Part shown: positions 6,336 through 11,704 of the stretch, one piece after another
Numbering within the stretch: the first letter of the stretch is position 1
How the letters are laid out: each line of letters starts with the position of its first letter
Origin: Candidatus Omnitrophota bacterium
GTDB lineage: Bacteria > Omnitrophota > Gorgyraeia > B26-G9
Direction: 5' to 3'
Length of the DNA stretch: 11,704 nt
Assembly: GCA_003645745.1 (NCBI GenBank)
Contig: QNCH01000033.1
Span: 1 to 11,704 of the forward strand
Notes under the pieces: generated by a model
The model's input: only the letters and a program-made list of their open reading frames with translations
Told to the model about the DNA's origin: nothing
Databases searched by the model: none
Translations under genes and position numbers: made by a program

Positions 6336-7595
6336 TCAAGTAGAGACTTGCTCCTCTATATACAAAGGGAATTCTTTAATTAAATTTTTTACTTCTTTTG
6401 TTATCCCTTGTATCGCATTATCTTCGATAACTCTGTTTATAGGCAAACACAGGCTAATCAGCTCAGAGATTGTATCCATTTCTAAATTTTTCATACCTCT
6501 TGTTGTAACAGCGGCAGTACCTAGCCTAATCCCGCTGGTTACCATAGGAGATTTTTTGTCATATGGAATCAAATTTTTATTTATCGTGATATTTGCTTTT
6601 CCCAGTATAAACTGAGCATCTTTGCCTGTATAGCCGCGGCTGGTTAAATCCACAAGCAGCATATGGTTATCAGTACCGCCTGCCACAATGCGAAACCCCC
6701 TGTTTTTCAGGCCAGTTGCCAATGCCTTAGCATTTTTAATTACTTGCATTTGATACTCTTTAAAATCATCGCTAAGCGCTTCTTTAAAAGCAACCGCTTT
6801 TGCGGCAATCACATGCATTAATGGGCCACCCTGCACACCAGGGAAAACTTTAGCGTCAATTTTCTTCGCATATTCCTTTTTGCAAATAATCATCCCCCCG
6901 CGCGGCCCGCGCAATGTTTTATGCGTAGTACTGGTAACAAAATCCGCATAAGGCACAGGAGAAGCATGTTCTCCAGCAGCAACAAGGCCTGCAATATGCG
7001 CCATATCAACAAATAAATACGCTCCCACACTATCACAAATTTCACGAAACCGCTGAAAATCTATAGTACGCGAATAAGCAGAAGCTCCTGCTAAAATCAT
7101 TTTTGGTTTACACTTTTTAGCAAGTTTAGCTATGTCCTGATAATCAAGCTCTTCTGTGTCCCTATTTACCCCATAAGACTCAACATTATACAACAATCCG
7201 GAAAAATTCATTGCATGCCCATGGGTCAAATGCCCGCCGCAGGCAAGGTCCATTGCTAACACAGTATCACCAGGCTGCAAAGCAGTTAAATATACTGCTA
7301 AATTTGCCTGCGAACCTGAATGAGGCTGAACATTCACATGTTCGGCATTAAAAAGCTGTTTAGCCCTCTTAATCGCTAATTCTTCTGCCCTGTCAACAAA
7401 TTCACACCCACCATACCAACGCGCATGAGGGTAACCTTCAGCATACTTATTAGTCAAAACTGAACTCTGTGCCTGCATTACAGCTAATGAGGTAAAATTT
7501 TCACTCGCAATAAGCTCGATCTCTTCCTTCTGCCGATTTAATTCCTGATTAATAATTTCATAAATTTCAGGGTCAACAAATTCCAATCTGTCCAT
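6336..7595 (-). CDS. glyA: Serine hydroxymethyltransferase
   Basis: A cytosolic PLP enzyme interconverting serine plus tetrahydrofolate with glycine plus methylene-tetrahydrofolate, the main source of one-carbon units. At 419 aa it has normal length. Visible landmarks: IASENFTS (29-36), NKYAEGYPHARWYGGCEFVD (49-68), PHSGSQAN (91-98), GHLTHGHAMNFSG (121-133), DMAHIAGLVAAG (197-208) and TSTTHKTLRGPRGG (221-234), with Lys226 as the PLP Schiff-base lysine. TSGIRLGTAAVTTRG (353-367) binds substrate carboxylate. The usual YPGKRYYGG is here YPHARWYGG, a mild variation at the tetrameric interface/active-site edge. ATG start behind GGAGGAAAG. It begins 12 nt after the rpiB stop, so it is cotranscribed with rpiB and the TsaC fusion. 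Confidence 0.97.
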   Translation of the reverse strand: MDRLEFVDPEIYEIINQELNRQKEEIELIASENFTSLAVMQAQSSVLTNKYAEGYPHARWYGGCEFVDRAEELAIKRAKQLFNAEHVNVQPHSGSQANLAVYLTALQPGDTVLAMDLACGGHLTHGHAMNFSGLLYNVESYGVNRDTEELDYQDIAKLAKKCKPKMILAGASAYSRTIDFQRFREICDSVGAYLFVDMAHIAGLVAAGEHASPVPYADFVTSTTHKTLRGPRGGMIICKKEYAKKIDAKVFPGVQGGPLMHVIAAKAVAFKEALSDDFKEYQMQVIKNAKALATGLKNRGFRIVAGGTDNHMLLVDLTSRGYTGKDAQFILGKANITINKNLIPYDKKSPMVTSGIRLGTAAVTTRGMKNLEMDTISELISLCLPINRVIEDNAIQGITKEVKNLIKEFPLYIEEQVST

Positions 7596-7607
7596 CTTTC
7601 CTCCAAA

Positions 7608-8042
7608 TTAAGTATATTCTGAAAACATCTCCAGCCTGCGTAAATGCCTGCCGCCTTCAAATTCCGTATTAAACCAAATATCTACTATCTGCCTGGCCAT
7701 CTCTTCTTTAATATAACCAGCTCCCAAGATTAAAACATTAGCATCATTATGCTCACGCGAATACCTTGCTAATTCATGGCTAAAACAATTTGCGGCCCTT
7801 ACAGCTTTTTTCTTATTTGCAGACATAGACATTCCTATACCTGTATTACAAATAAGAATACCGCGAACAATTTCTTTATTTTCCACAGCATGCGCAACTT
7901 TAAACGCAAATTCAGGATAATCACATGATTGTTCGGAATATGTGCCAAAGTCAATTACACTATACTCTTTTTCCTCAAGATACGCAATCAAAGCCTGTTT
8001 TAACTTAAAACCTCTGTGGTCACTGCCTATACCAACTTTCAT
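7608..8042 (-). CDS. rpiB: Ribose-5-phosphate isomerase B
   Basis: A cytosolic isomerase interconverting ribose 5-phosphate and ribulose 5-phosphate in the pentose phosphate pathway (RpiB/LacAB family). The 144 residues match family length. Key features: GSDHRG (6-11) with Asp8/His9, DYPEFA (41-46), RGILICNTGIGMSMSANK (60-77) with the catalytic base Cys65 and the phosphate-binding GIGMS loop, and ARYSREHNDANVLILGAG (92-109) with His98 as the ring-opening histidine. FEGGRHLRRL lies near the C-terminus. The ATG overlaps the upstream TAA by one base (TAATG), which implies translational coupling to the TsaC-phosphatase gene. glyA follows 12 nt after the stop. The same neighbours (ywlC, ywlE, ywlF, glyA) occur in Bacillus. 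Confidence 0.95.
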   Translation of the reverse strand: MKVGIGSDHRGFKLKQALIAYLEEKEYSVIDFGTYSEQSCDYPEFAFKVAHAVENKEIVRGILICNTGIGMSMSANKKKAVRAANCFSHELARYSREHNDANVLILGAGYIKEEMARQIVDIWFNTEFEGGRHLRRLEMFSEYT

Positions 8043-9103
8043 TATAATTTCACCATTGCCTTTCCTATTGAATTTTTAAGCAAATCAAAAATTTTTTCAT
8101 AAAAATCCATACCCCTGCCAATAGGATCAGGTATATTTACCTGCCCTTCATAACTACCTGAAAATTCATTTAATAAAAAAACTCTTTTTGCGGATGTTTT
8201 TACTTTTTGAATAATTGTTTGTTTGTGCATCTGTTCCATTACAAAAATATAATCCGATTCTTTGACCATTTCTTTAGTTAACATTAACGCCCTATGCCCG
8301 GAAATATCTATGCCATTAGCTGCAGCCACCATAACTGCTTCTTTTGTTGCCTGCATCCCATCAAAAGCAGATATCCCCGCAGAATAAATATGAAAAGAAT
8401 GATCCTCTTCTATCATTTTTTTCATTATCCCTTCAGCCATAGGGCTGCGACAGCTATTTCCAGTGCAGACAAACAAAATATTTTTTACTTTAGCCGCTTT
8501 TTTAATCATCCGCTCAGCAAGCGCTCCCTGCCTGAGAATTTGATAACTATCTTCTTCAACTTTGCAAACAGTTGAATCAAGCTGCAAAGGAGTATACCCT
8601 GAGTCTATAACAGCATGTATCTGTCCTGACAATGCCTTTAAAACATCATTCGCGCACACAGGAGATTTGCCACCTTTTAAATTTGCTGACGGTACAAACA
8701 TTGGAACTTCAACACGTCTAAGCAATGAGACAGAAACACTATGCGCGGGCATTCTCACACCTATTGTCCTGCCATCTGCCGCGTTTAAAACTAATGTGAG
8801 CGGGCCTGGCCAAAATTTTCTAATCAATTTATAAGCAAGCACAGGAACGTTTTCAACAAACTCTTCTAACTGCTGCAGCCGATAAATACAAACAGAAAAT
8901 TGTTTTTCTCTGTCTCTTTGTTTTAAAGTATATAAACTCGCTACCGCGTTCTGGTCAGTAGCCAAAACGCCCACGCCATAAACTGTTTCTGTAGGAAACG
9001 CGACCAGCCCTCCATTTTTCAAAATATCTGACGCTTGTTCAATTTTATCCCATGCAATATTTTGAGGGTCTATTTTTAAAATAATAGTTTGAGGCATAAT
9101 CAT
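8042..9103 (-). CDS. Fusion: L-threonylcarbamoyladenylate synthase (TsaC/Sua5/YwlC) plus low-molecular-weight phosphatase (YwlE/Wzb type)
   Basis: A 353-aa two-domain protein. Residues about 12-200 are a TsaC/Sua5 domain, which makes threonylcarbamoyl-AMP from Thr, bicarbonate and ATP for t6A at position 37 of ANN-decoding tRNAs. It shows GGLVAFPTETVYGVG (31-45), LKQRDREKQFSV (60-71), FWPGPLTLVL (97-106), GVRMPAH (115-121), VPSANLKGGKSP (137-148) and DSTVCKV (176-182). Residues about 206-350 are a low-Mr phosphatase: ILFVCTGNSCRSPMAEG (209-225) is the CX5R P-loop with nucleophile Cys213 and Arg219, and IPDP (324-327) supplies general acid Asp326. Ser217 sits where arginine phosphatase YwlE has Thr and tyrosine phosphatases often have Ile. 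The linker is only a few residues. Two starts are possible: ATG 9103 (AAGG close, 4 nt) or ATG 9097 with better spacing. It leads the rpiB-glyA operon. Confidence 0.92.
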   Translation of the reverse strand: MIMPQTIILKIDPQNIAWDKIEQASDILKNGGLVAFPTETVYGVGVLATDQNAVASLYTLKQRDREKQFSVCIYRLQQLEEFVENVPVLAYKLIRKFWPGPLTLVLNAADGRTIGVRMPAHSVSVSLLRRVEVPMFVPSANLKGGKSPVCANDVLKALSGQIHAVIDSGYTPLQLDSTVCKVEEDSYQILRQGALAERMIKKAAKVKNILFVCTGNSCRSPMAEGIMKKMIEEDHSFHIYSAGISAFDGMQATKEAVMVAAANGIDISGHRALMLTKEMVKESDYIFVMEQMHKQTIIQKVKTSAKRVFLLNEFSGSYEGQVNIPDPIGRGMDFYEKIFDLLKNSIGKAMVKL

Positions 9104-9149
9104 TTTACCTTCAGTCAGTCTTTAGCCGATTCAAAGATCTCAAAATACT

Positions 9150-9235
9150 CAAAAGAGCCTTACTATTGCTGCGGTTCTGTTTAAACTTAATCAGCTAAAT
9201 CTGAGTGCTAAAATAATCAGTATATATGGCTCTTT
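9150..9235. repeat. 86-bp element bounded by 10-bp inverted repeats
   Basis: CAAAAGAGCC (9150-9159) is perfectly complementary to GGCTCTTTTG (9226-9235). Weaker complementarity continues outward. The 66 bp between them are not coding. It could be the footprint of a non-autonomous element or a long regulatory stem in the leader of the TsaC operon. Only one copy is seen in this window. Confidence 0.45.
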
Positions 9236-9297
9236 TGGTTACTTTTCGGGTTTTTACCATTCCATTCGTCCTTTTCTTGTTTCAAAAATCACGTAGG

Positions 9298-9375
9298 ATA
9301 CCCAGCATAGCTGGACAGGCGCGCATACCCGTACCATTACTATAAATTAGATTCCCGCTAAAAGATTACGGGAAT
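9298..9375 (+). repeat. Hairpin family B, copy 3 with related flanking block
   Basis: The core CCCGCTAAAAGATTACGGG (9354-9372) forms a hairpin, and with one more base-pair on each side gives ATTCCCG (9351-9357) / CGGGAAT (9369-9375). TTCCCGCTAAAAG is identical to the copy at 3849-3861. The preceding ATAAATTAGATTCCC matches 4872-4886. The block CCCAGCATAGCTGGACAGG (9301-9319) resembles CCCTGCATAGCAGAACAG of the 4880 element, so the two loci share an ancestral unit in rearranged form. Confidence 0.6.
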
Positions 9376-9434
9376 GACAAAAACTTTTTTTGTAATCCTT
9401 TAAAAATAAACGAATTAAAAAGGAAATTCCTTAT

Positions 9435-9465
9435 ATATACTCAACCCTATTACGTTTGAGTATAT
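9435..9465 (-). repeat. Palindrome family A, copy 6 (inverted, one mismatch)
   Basis: The right arm GTTTGAGTATAT (9454-9465) is intact and the loop is CTATTAC. The left arm ATATACTCAACC (9435-9446) has a single A-to-C change. It lies 60 bp downstream of the purE stop. Confidence 0.72.
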
Positions 9466-9499
9466 TCAATTATGTTAAAATGATCAGGTAATTGAGTAT
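9462..9499. repeat. AT-rich hairpin next to palindrome A downstream of purE
   Basis: ATATTCAATTA (9462-9472) pairs with TAATTGAGTAT (9489-9499): 11 bp with one G-U position and a 16-nt loop. The right arm ends in TTGAGTAT like family A, so this may be a decayed family A arm. It shares four bases with copy 6. It is the first structure after the purE stop codon but has no T-run. Confidence 0.4.
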
Positions 9500-9524
9500 A
9501 TCATCTAAACAAAAAATAGGATAC

Positions 9525-9989
9525 TTATTTTTTACTCAAATTTTTGAATTGATCTAATTTTTTGCGTAAAACACGATCATTTAACGCTAATATCTGGCAA
9601 GCTAAAATCCCAGCGTTACAAGCGCCTGATGCACCAATAGACATACACGCAACAGGAATCCCCCTTGGCATTTGCACAGTAGAAAGTAAACTATCCATAC
9701 CCTCTAATGTTTTTGTATGCATAGGAACGCCAATTACCGGTAAAATTGTATGCGCAGCAATAGCTCCAGCTAAAGCAGCAGACATTCCAGCTGCTGCAAT
9801 CACAACTTGCACATCTGTTTTAGAAAATGTTTTTACATACTTAACTAACTGATCAGGATTGCGGTGCGCGGAAAGTATTTTAAGCTCATAAGCTATTTCA
9901 AATTTTTTTAATATTTTAACTGTTTCCTCTACAGTTTCCGCATCTGATTTGCTGCCCATAATAATACTCACCTTAGATCTATATTTCAT
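9525..9989 (-). CDS. purE: N5-carboxyaminoimidazole ribonucleotide mutase (PurE, class I)
   Basis: It catalyses N5-CAIR to CAIR in de novo purine synthesis, a cytosolic octameric enzyme. I chose ATG 9989-9987 because AAAGGAG lies at the right distance. An in-frame TTG five codons upstream overlaps that SD. The 154 aa have family length. Motifs: SIIMGSKSD (8-16), ILSAHRNPDQL (38-48) with the catalytic His42, AAAGMSAALAGAIAAHTILPVIGVPM (65-90), MDSLLSTVQMPRGIPV (98-113) and IGASGACNAGILACQIL (118-134). The AGMSAALAGAIAA and SLLSTVQMPRGIPV forms fit bacterial class I mutases rather than class II AIR carboxylases. No purK or other pur gene is adjacent, so it seems to stand alone, with a possible promoter at 10148-10174. 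Confidence 0.95.
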   Translation of the reverse strand: MKYRSKVSIIMGSKSDAETVEETVKILKKFEIAYELKILSAHRNPDQLVKYVKTFSKTDVQVVIAAAGMSAALAGAIAAHTILPVIGVPMHTKTLEGMDSLLSTVQMPRGIPVACMSIGASGACNAGILACQILALNDRVLRKKLDQFKNLSKK

Positions 9990-10005
9990 CTTAACTCCTT
10001 TCAAA

Positions 10006-10034
10006 TTCAGGGAACAGAGTTCAAGGGGGCAGAG
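10006..10034 (+). repeat. Imperfect tandem repeat before purE
   Basis: TTCAGGGAACAGAG (10006-10019) is followed directly by TTCAAGGGGGCAGAG (10020-10034). The GGGGGC here is mirrored by GCCCCC at 10180-10185, just after the permease stop codon. The G-rich 'GGGGCAGA' style resembles ends seen near REP-associated elements, but no transposase is present. It forms most of the purE leader. Confidence 0.4.
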
Positions 10035-10073
10035 ATCAGTTTTCTCTGAACCTCGGACAATTTCAAATTAAAC

Positions 10074-10098
10074 ATACTCAAACGCAATTGGTTTGTAA
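10074..10098 (+). repeat. Palindrome family A, copy 7 (GCAATTG subtype, upstream of purE)
   Basis: ATACTCAAAC (10074-10083), loop GCAATTG (10084-10090), then GTTTG followed by TAATTTT instead of AGTATA. Only the inner 5 bp of the palindrome are kept. The loop and AATTTT tail match copy 2 at 4971. It sits between the purE promoter candidate and the purE start. Confidence 0.58.
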
Positions 10099-10147
10099 TT
10101 TTATGACATTTTCCTGCACTGCATCTTAAAACGTTCTGAATGTTGTG

Positions 10148-10174
10148 ATCATAGCGTTGTATGTCAAATGTCAA
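10148..10174 (-). promoter_or_regulatory. Candidate sigma-70 promoter for purE
   Basis: On the minus strand a perfect TTGACA (10174-10169) precedes TATGAT (10153-10148, one mismatch) with a 15-nt spacer, shorter than ideal. A second TTGACA (10167-10162) overlaps in tandem (TTTGACATTTGACAT). The leader to the purE ATG would be about 150 nt and includes palindrome copy 7 and the G-rich tandem repeat. Confidence 0.4.
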
Positions 10175-10187
10175 AATTTGCCCCCTC

Positions 10188-11150
10188 TCATCTCACACCT
10201 ATACCTAAACTTGTGAATAAAACTATAAATAAAGGGATTGTTAAGACTGATAATATGTGGGTAAAAAATACCCCTTGACTAATTATCGGGGCATTAGCCT
10301 GATTATTATACGAAACAATGCTGTTATTAACTGCTGAAGGCATTGCTGTTTCAATAATCAAAAGCAAAGCCATTATTTGCGGCATCTTAAAAACCATTAA
10401 ACCTAACAAACAAAGCGCTGGCATTACAATCAGCTTAGCAATAATTACCTTAACTGAAAAACTAGTTAATTTAAAAATATGTTCAAAATTTATTGATAAA
10501 ATCGCGCCAAGGGTAAATAATGCTATTGGCAGAGTGCATTCGCCAATTAAGTGTGAAGCATCAAGTAAAGGCAGAGGCACGGCATTCTTTAAATTCAGGG
10601 CAATTAAAATAAAACTTATTGTTAACGCGATAAAAGGCGGATTTAAAATCTTTTTTATATTCAACTGTGTACTTTTAGCGCTTAAAAGATGCACACCTAA
10701 ACTCCAAAAAATGACATTAAATCCCTGAACAAACAAAAAAATTACGGTAAATAAATCTTTAGCTAAAGCTTCAGGAAAAACTCCAGCAACAAATACCAGA
10801 GGCATATACCCGCAATTCTGAAACCCAATCAGAGCAGAAAATTCATTCTTTTGCGCTATACTTTTATTTACTAAGAGAAACATCTTTGCAACAATCAGCC
10901 CAAAAATTGAAACAAAAACTCCTAAGATCGGATAAACCCACCAATTATTTAAAGCATTAAAACTAAAATTCTTAATAAGATGGCTAAAAATCAGACAGGG
11001 AGAGAACAAATTTATGGTCAGGCTTGTTAGCCCGCTTACTGCTTCTTTTTTAATAATTTTAAATTTTAAAAACAGAAAACCGCATAAAATAATCAGAAAA
11101 ATTTCTACCATTACAAAAAAAACTTTATTAAACATAGCAAACATTTCCAT
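10188..11150 (-). CDS. AEC (auxin efflux carrier) family permease
   Basis: A 320-aa integral membrane protein of the AEC/Mem_trans family. Bacterial members export or exchange small organic anions such as malate or malonate, but the substrate here cannot be read from the sequence. About ten hydrophobic segments cover the whole length. Typical features are the N-terminal PCLIF region after a first long helix (VFFVMVEIFLIILCGFLFLK), the NCGYMPLV motif in the middle, and LPIALFTLGAILS (family TxGxxLS motif) in the second half. ATG 11150-11148 is preceded by GAAGGAAG with a 7-nt spacer. An in-frame GTG 17 codons upstream lies inside a palindrome and has no SD, so I reject it. The gene follows the gspI-like gene after 71 bp that contain that palindrome, and is likely read from the same transcript. 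Confidence 0.87.
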   Translation of the reverse strand: MEMFAMFNKVFFVMVEIFLIILCGFLFLKFKIIKKEAVSGLTSLTINLFSPCLIFSHLIKNFSFNALNNWWVYPILGVFVSIFGLIVAKMFLLVNKSIAQKNEFSALIGFQNCGYMPLVFVAGVFPEALAKDLFTVIFLFVQGFNVIFWSLGVHLLSAKSTQLNIKKILNPPFIALTISFILIALNLKNAVPLPLLDASHLIGECTLPIALFTLGAILSINFEHIFKLTSFSVKVIIAKLIVMPALCLLGLMVFKMPQIMALLLIIETAMPSAVNNSIVSYNNQANAPIISQGVFFTHILSVLTIPLFIVLFTSLGIGVR

Positions 11151-11160
11151 TTTTATGCTT

Positions 11161-11216
11161 CCTTCTTTGGTAATCGGTGACTGAAGCGGGGTTTCAGTCA
11201 CCGATTACCTTCTTTG
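11161..11216. repeat. 41-bp perfect palindrome flanked by a 9-bp direct repeat (family D)
   Basis: GGTAATCGGTGACTGAA (11169-11185) is a perfect 17-bp inverted match to TTCAGTCACCGATTACC (11193-11209), with a 7-nt loop. CCTTCTTTG occurs at 11161-11169 and again at 11208-11216, overlapping the palindrome tips by one or two bases. This looks like an insertion with target duplication. The left copy contains part of the SD of the permease gene, so the duplicated site would be the ribosome binding region. GTAATCGGTGA recurs at 3907-3917, beside the DUF3137 stop codon. Confidence 0.72.
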
Positions 11217-11221
11217 TTCTA

Positions 11222-11575
11222 TTACTCTGCCGCAGGAATCACCTGAGAAAATTCAGTTGATGTTTGCTGTCCGTGTTTATACCATAATCCCTTTACTGAC
11301 ACTTGCTTAAGCCTGTTAGTGAGCACTTTTTCTGATACCTGAAAATTAAATTTTCGGCCTGCCATTTGTGTTTCAAATTCAGGGGAAATATCTTCCCCTG
11401 CTCGAATACGAGCAAAAATATTATCTGTAATTAAAGCGGATAATGTATAATTTCTAACCTGCTGATTAGTTCTGGTAACTATTGATAACGACTTAATCAG
11501 CGATACTATGCCTATACTAAAAATAAATATACTCACTAAAATTTCTAATAAGATAAAACCATTATTTTTTTTCAT
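11222..11575 (-). CDS. Type II secretion/type IV pilus minor pseudopilin, GspI/PilV-like
   Basis: A 117-aa minor pseudopilin with a class III (prepilin peptidase) signal: MKKNNG|FILLEILVSIFIFSIGIVSLI. Cleavage is expected after Gly6, Phe7 would be N-methylated, and Glu11 is the conserved +5 glutamate. The hydrophobic helix spans 7-27. The remainder is a short globular domain with RTNQQVRNYTLSALITDNIFARIRAG and a C-terminal strand pattern VSVKGLWYKHGQQ, as in GspI and PilV proteins. Length and position after a GspH/FimT-like gene favour GspI in the pseudopilus tip complex. The ATG lies within the end of the upstream gene (14-bp overlap), so coupling is likely. gspJ and gspK, expected next in a T2SS operon, are missing: the next gene is an AEC permease. 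Confidence 0.82.
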   Translation of the reverse strand: MKKNNGFILLEILVSIFIFSIGIVSLIKSLSIVTRTNQQVRNYTLSALITDNIFARIRAGEDISPEFETQMAGRKFNFQVSEKVLTNRLKQVSVKGLWYKHGQQTSTEFSQVIPAAE

Positions 11576-11704
11576 TGTTAAATTCCAAAATAATCTCTCC
11601 GCTTAATGTAGTTTTAATCTGCGCAAAACGATTTTTAGAGCCATAGATATCTATACTCACACTGGTTATTTTCCCCTGAGGATAAAATAATATCTCGCTT
11701 TCTC
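11562..11704 (-). CDS. GspH/FimT-like pseudopilin, C-terminal fragment (window edge)
   Basis: An open frame enters from the right edge and ends with TAA at 11564-11562, overlapping the gspI-like start by 14 bp. The visible 46 residues (ESEILFYPQGKITSVSIDIYGSKNRFAQIKTT…) fit the C-terminal sheet of GspH/FimT proteins: 'FxPxG' followed by alternating strands and a final 'I.…SGEI' strand. The N-terminal signal is outside the window, so the assignment rests on this pattern and on the neighbouring GspI-like gene. The other two minus-strand frames have stops in this stretch. Confidence 0.65.
   Translation of the reverse strand, partial: ESEILFYPQGKITSVSIDIYGSKNRFAQIKTTLSGEIILEFNNEKK

Larger units (their letters stand above)
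9104..9524. other. 421-bp non-coding repeat island between purE and the TsaC fusion gene
   Basis: No gene is supported here. From right to left the stretch holds an AT-rich hairpin (9462-9499), a family A palindrome (9435-9465), and a family B hairpin (9354-9372) with flanks like those of the element at 4880. It also holds a related block with CAGCATAGCTG (9303-9313) and an inverted repeat CAAAAGAGCC (9150-9159) / GGCTCTTTTG (9226-9235). I found no convincing promoter for the TsaC-rpiB-glyA operon, although it must lie here or further upstream. Confidence 0.6.

Noticed and set aside
8294..8834. Plus-strand ORFs opposite the TsaC-phosphatase gene
   Set aside because: They are antisense to conserved motifs of both domains. 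Cys-rich runs such as CSHHNCFFCC are the complement of conserved coding sequence.
9990..10004. TTG start of purE five codons upstream
   Set aside because: The TTG overlaps the AAAGGAG that serves ATG 9989, and the shorter protein matches the usual PurE start.
3815..10098. CRISPR array
   Set aside because: The repeats are kilobases apart, palindromic, in mixed orientation, and lack regular spacers or cas genes.
9562..10728. Plus-strand ORFs opposite purE (9562-9852) and the AEC permease (10318-10728)
   Set aside because: They are shadows of clearly conserved minus-strand genes with no initiation signals of their own.
11151..11201. GTG start at 11201 extending the permease by 17 codons
   Set aside because: The extension lies inside the palindrome and repeat sequence and has no SD. 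ATG 11150 has GAAGGAAG at the right distance and begins at the usual AEC N-terminus.

Overview
This window is AT-rich chromosomal DNA from a bacterium with two membranes. A Sec accessory operon (yajC-secDF), type II secretion pseudopilin genes and a small lipoprotein with Ala after the lipobox Cys all point to a diderm cell envelope. The gene content, the TsaC-phosphatase fusion next to rpiB and glyA, and the many intergenic palindromes would fit an uncultivated lineage such as Omnitrophota or a neighbour. That placement is an inference from gene order and style, not something the sequence proves. Every protein gene lies on the minus strand. The only plus-strand gene is a tRNA-Glu.

Reading in the direction of transcription (right to left), the window opens with the 3' end of a GspH/FimT-like pseudopilin gene overlapping a GspI/PilV-like pseudopilin gene (11704-11222). 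An AEC-family permease (11150-10188) and purE (9989-9525) follow. Next comes a tight translation/one-carbon operon: a fused TsaC/Sua5 plus low-molecular-weight phosphatase (9103-8042), rpiB (8042-7608, overlapping by 1 nt) and glyA (7595-6336). A small BamE/SmpA-like lipoprotein gene (6196-5876) follows. tRNA-Glu(CTC) at 5752-5829 faces the lipoprotein gene and diverges from lemA (5579-5019). A DUF3137 membrane protein (4861-3920) lies downstream of lemA. The yajC-secDF-rnfE unit (3668-336) starts from a consensus sigma-70 promoter at 3713-3740. The left edge holds the start of a small zinc-ribbon gene missed by ORF length cut-offs.

None of the protein genes is unfamiliar at family level, and I do not see a new multi-gene system. 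The unusual content is between the genes. From about 3.7 to 10.1 kb nearly every larger gap carries a copy of a palindrome with arms TATACTCAAAC/GTTTGAGTATA around a 7-nt loop (seven copies, some partial). A second hairpin family (core CCCGC...GCGGG) has three copies. Two more long palindromes sit in leader regions, one flanked by a 9-bp direct duplication that contains the ribosome binding site of the permease gene. The tRNA gene and its promoter are bracketed by oppositely oriented copies of the first palindrome. Other points worth a second look are an rnfE with no rnf partners beside it, the TsaC-phosphatase fusion, and a DUF3137 gene whose start lacks a Shine-Dalgarno sequence next to an inserted hairpin element.
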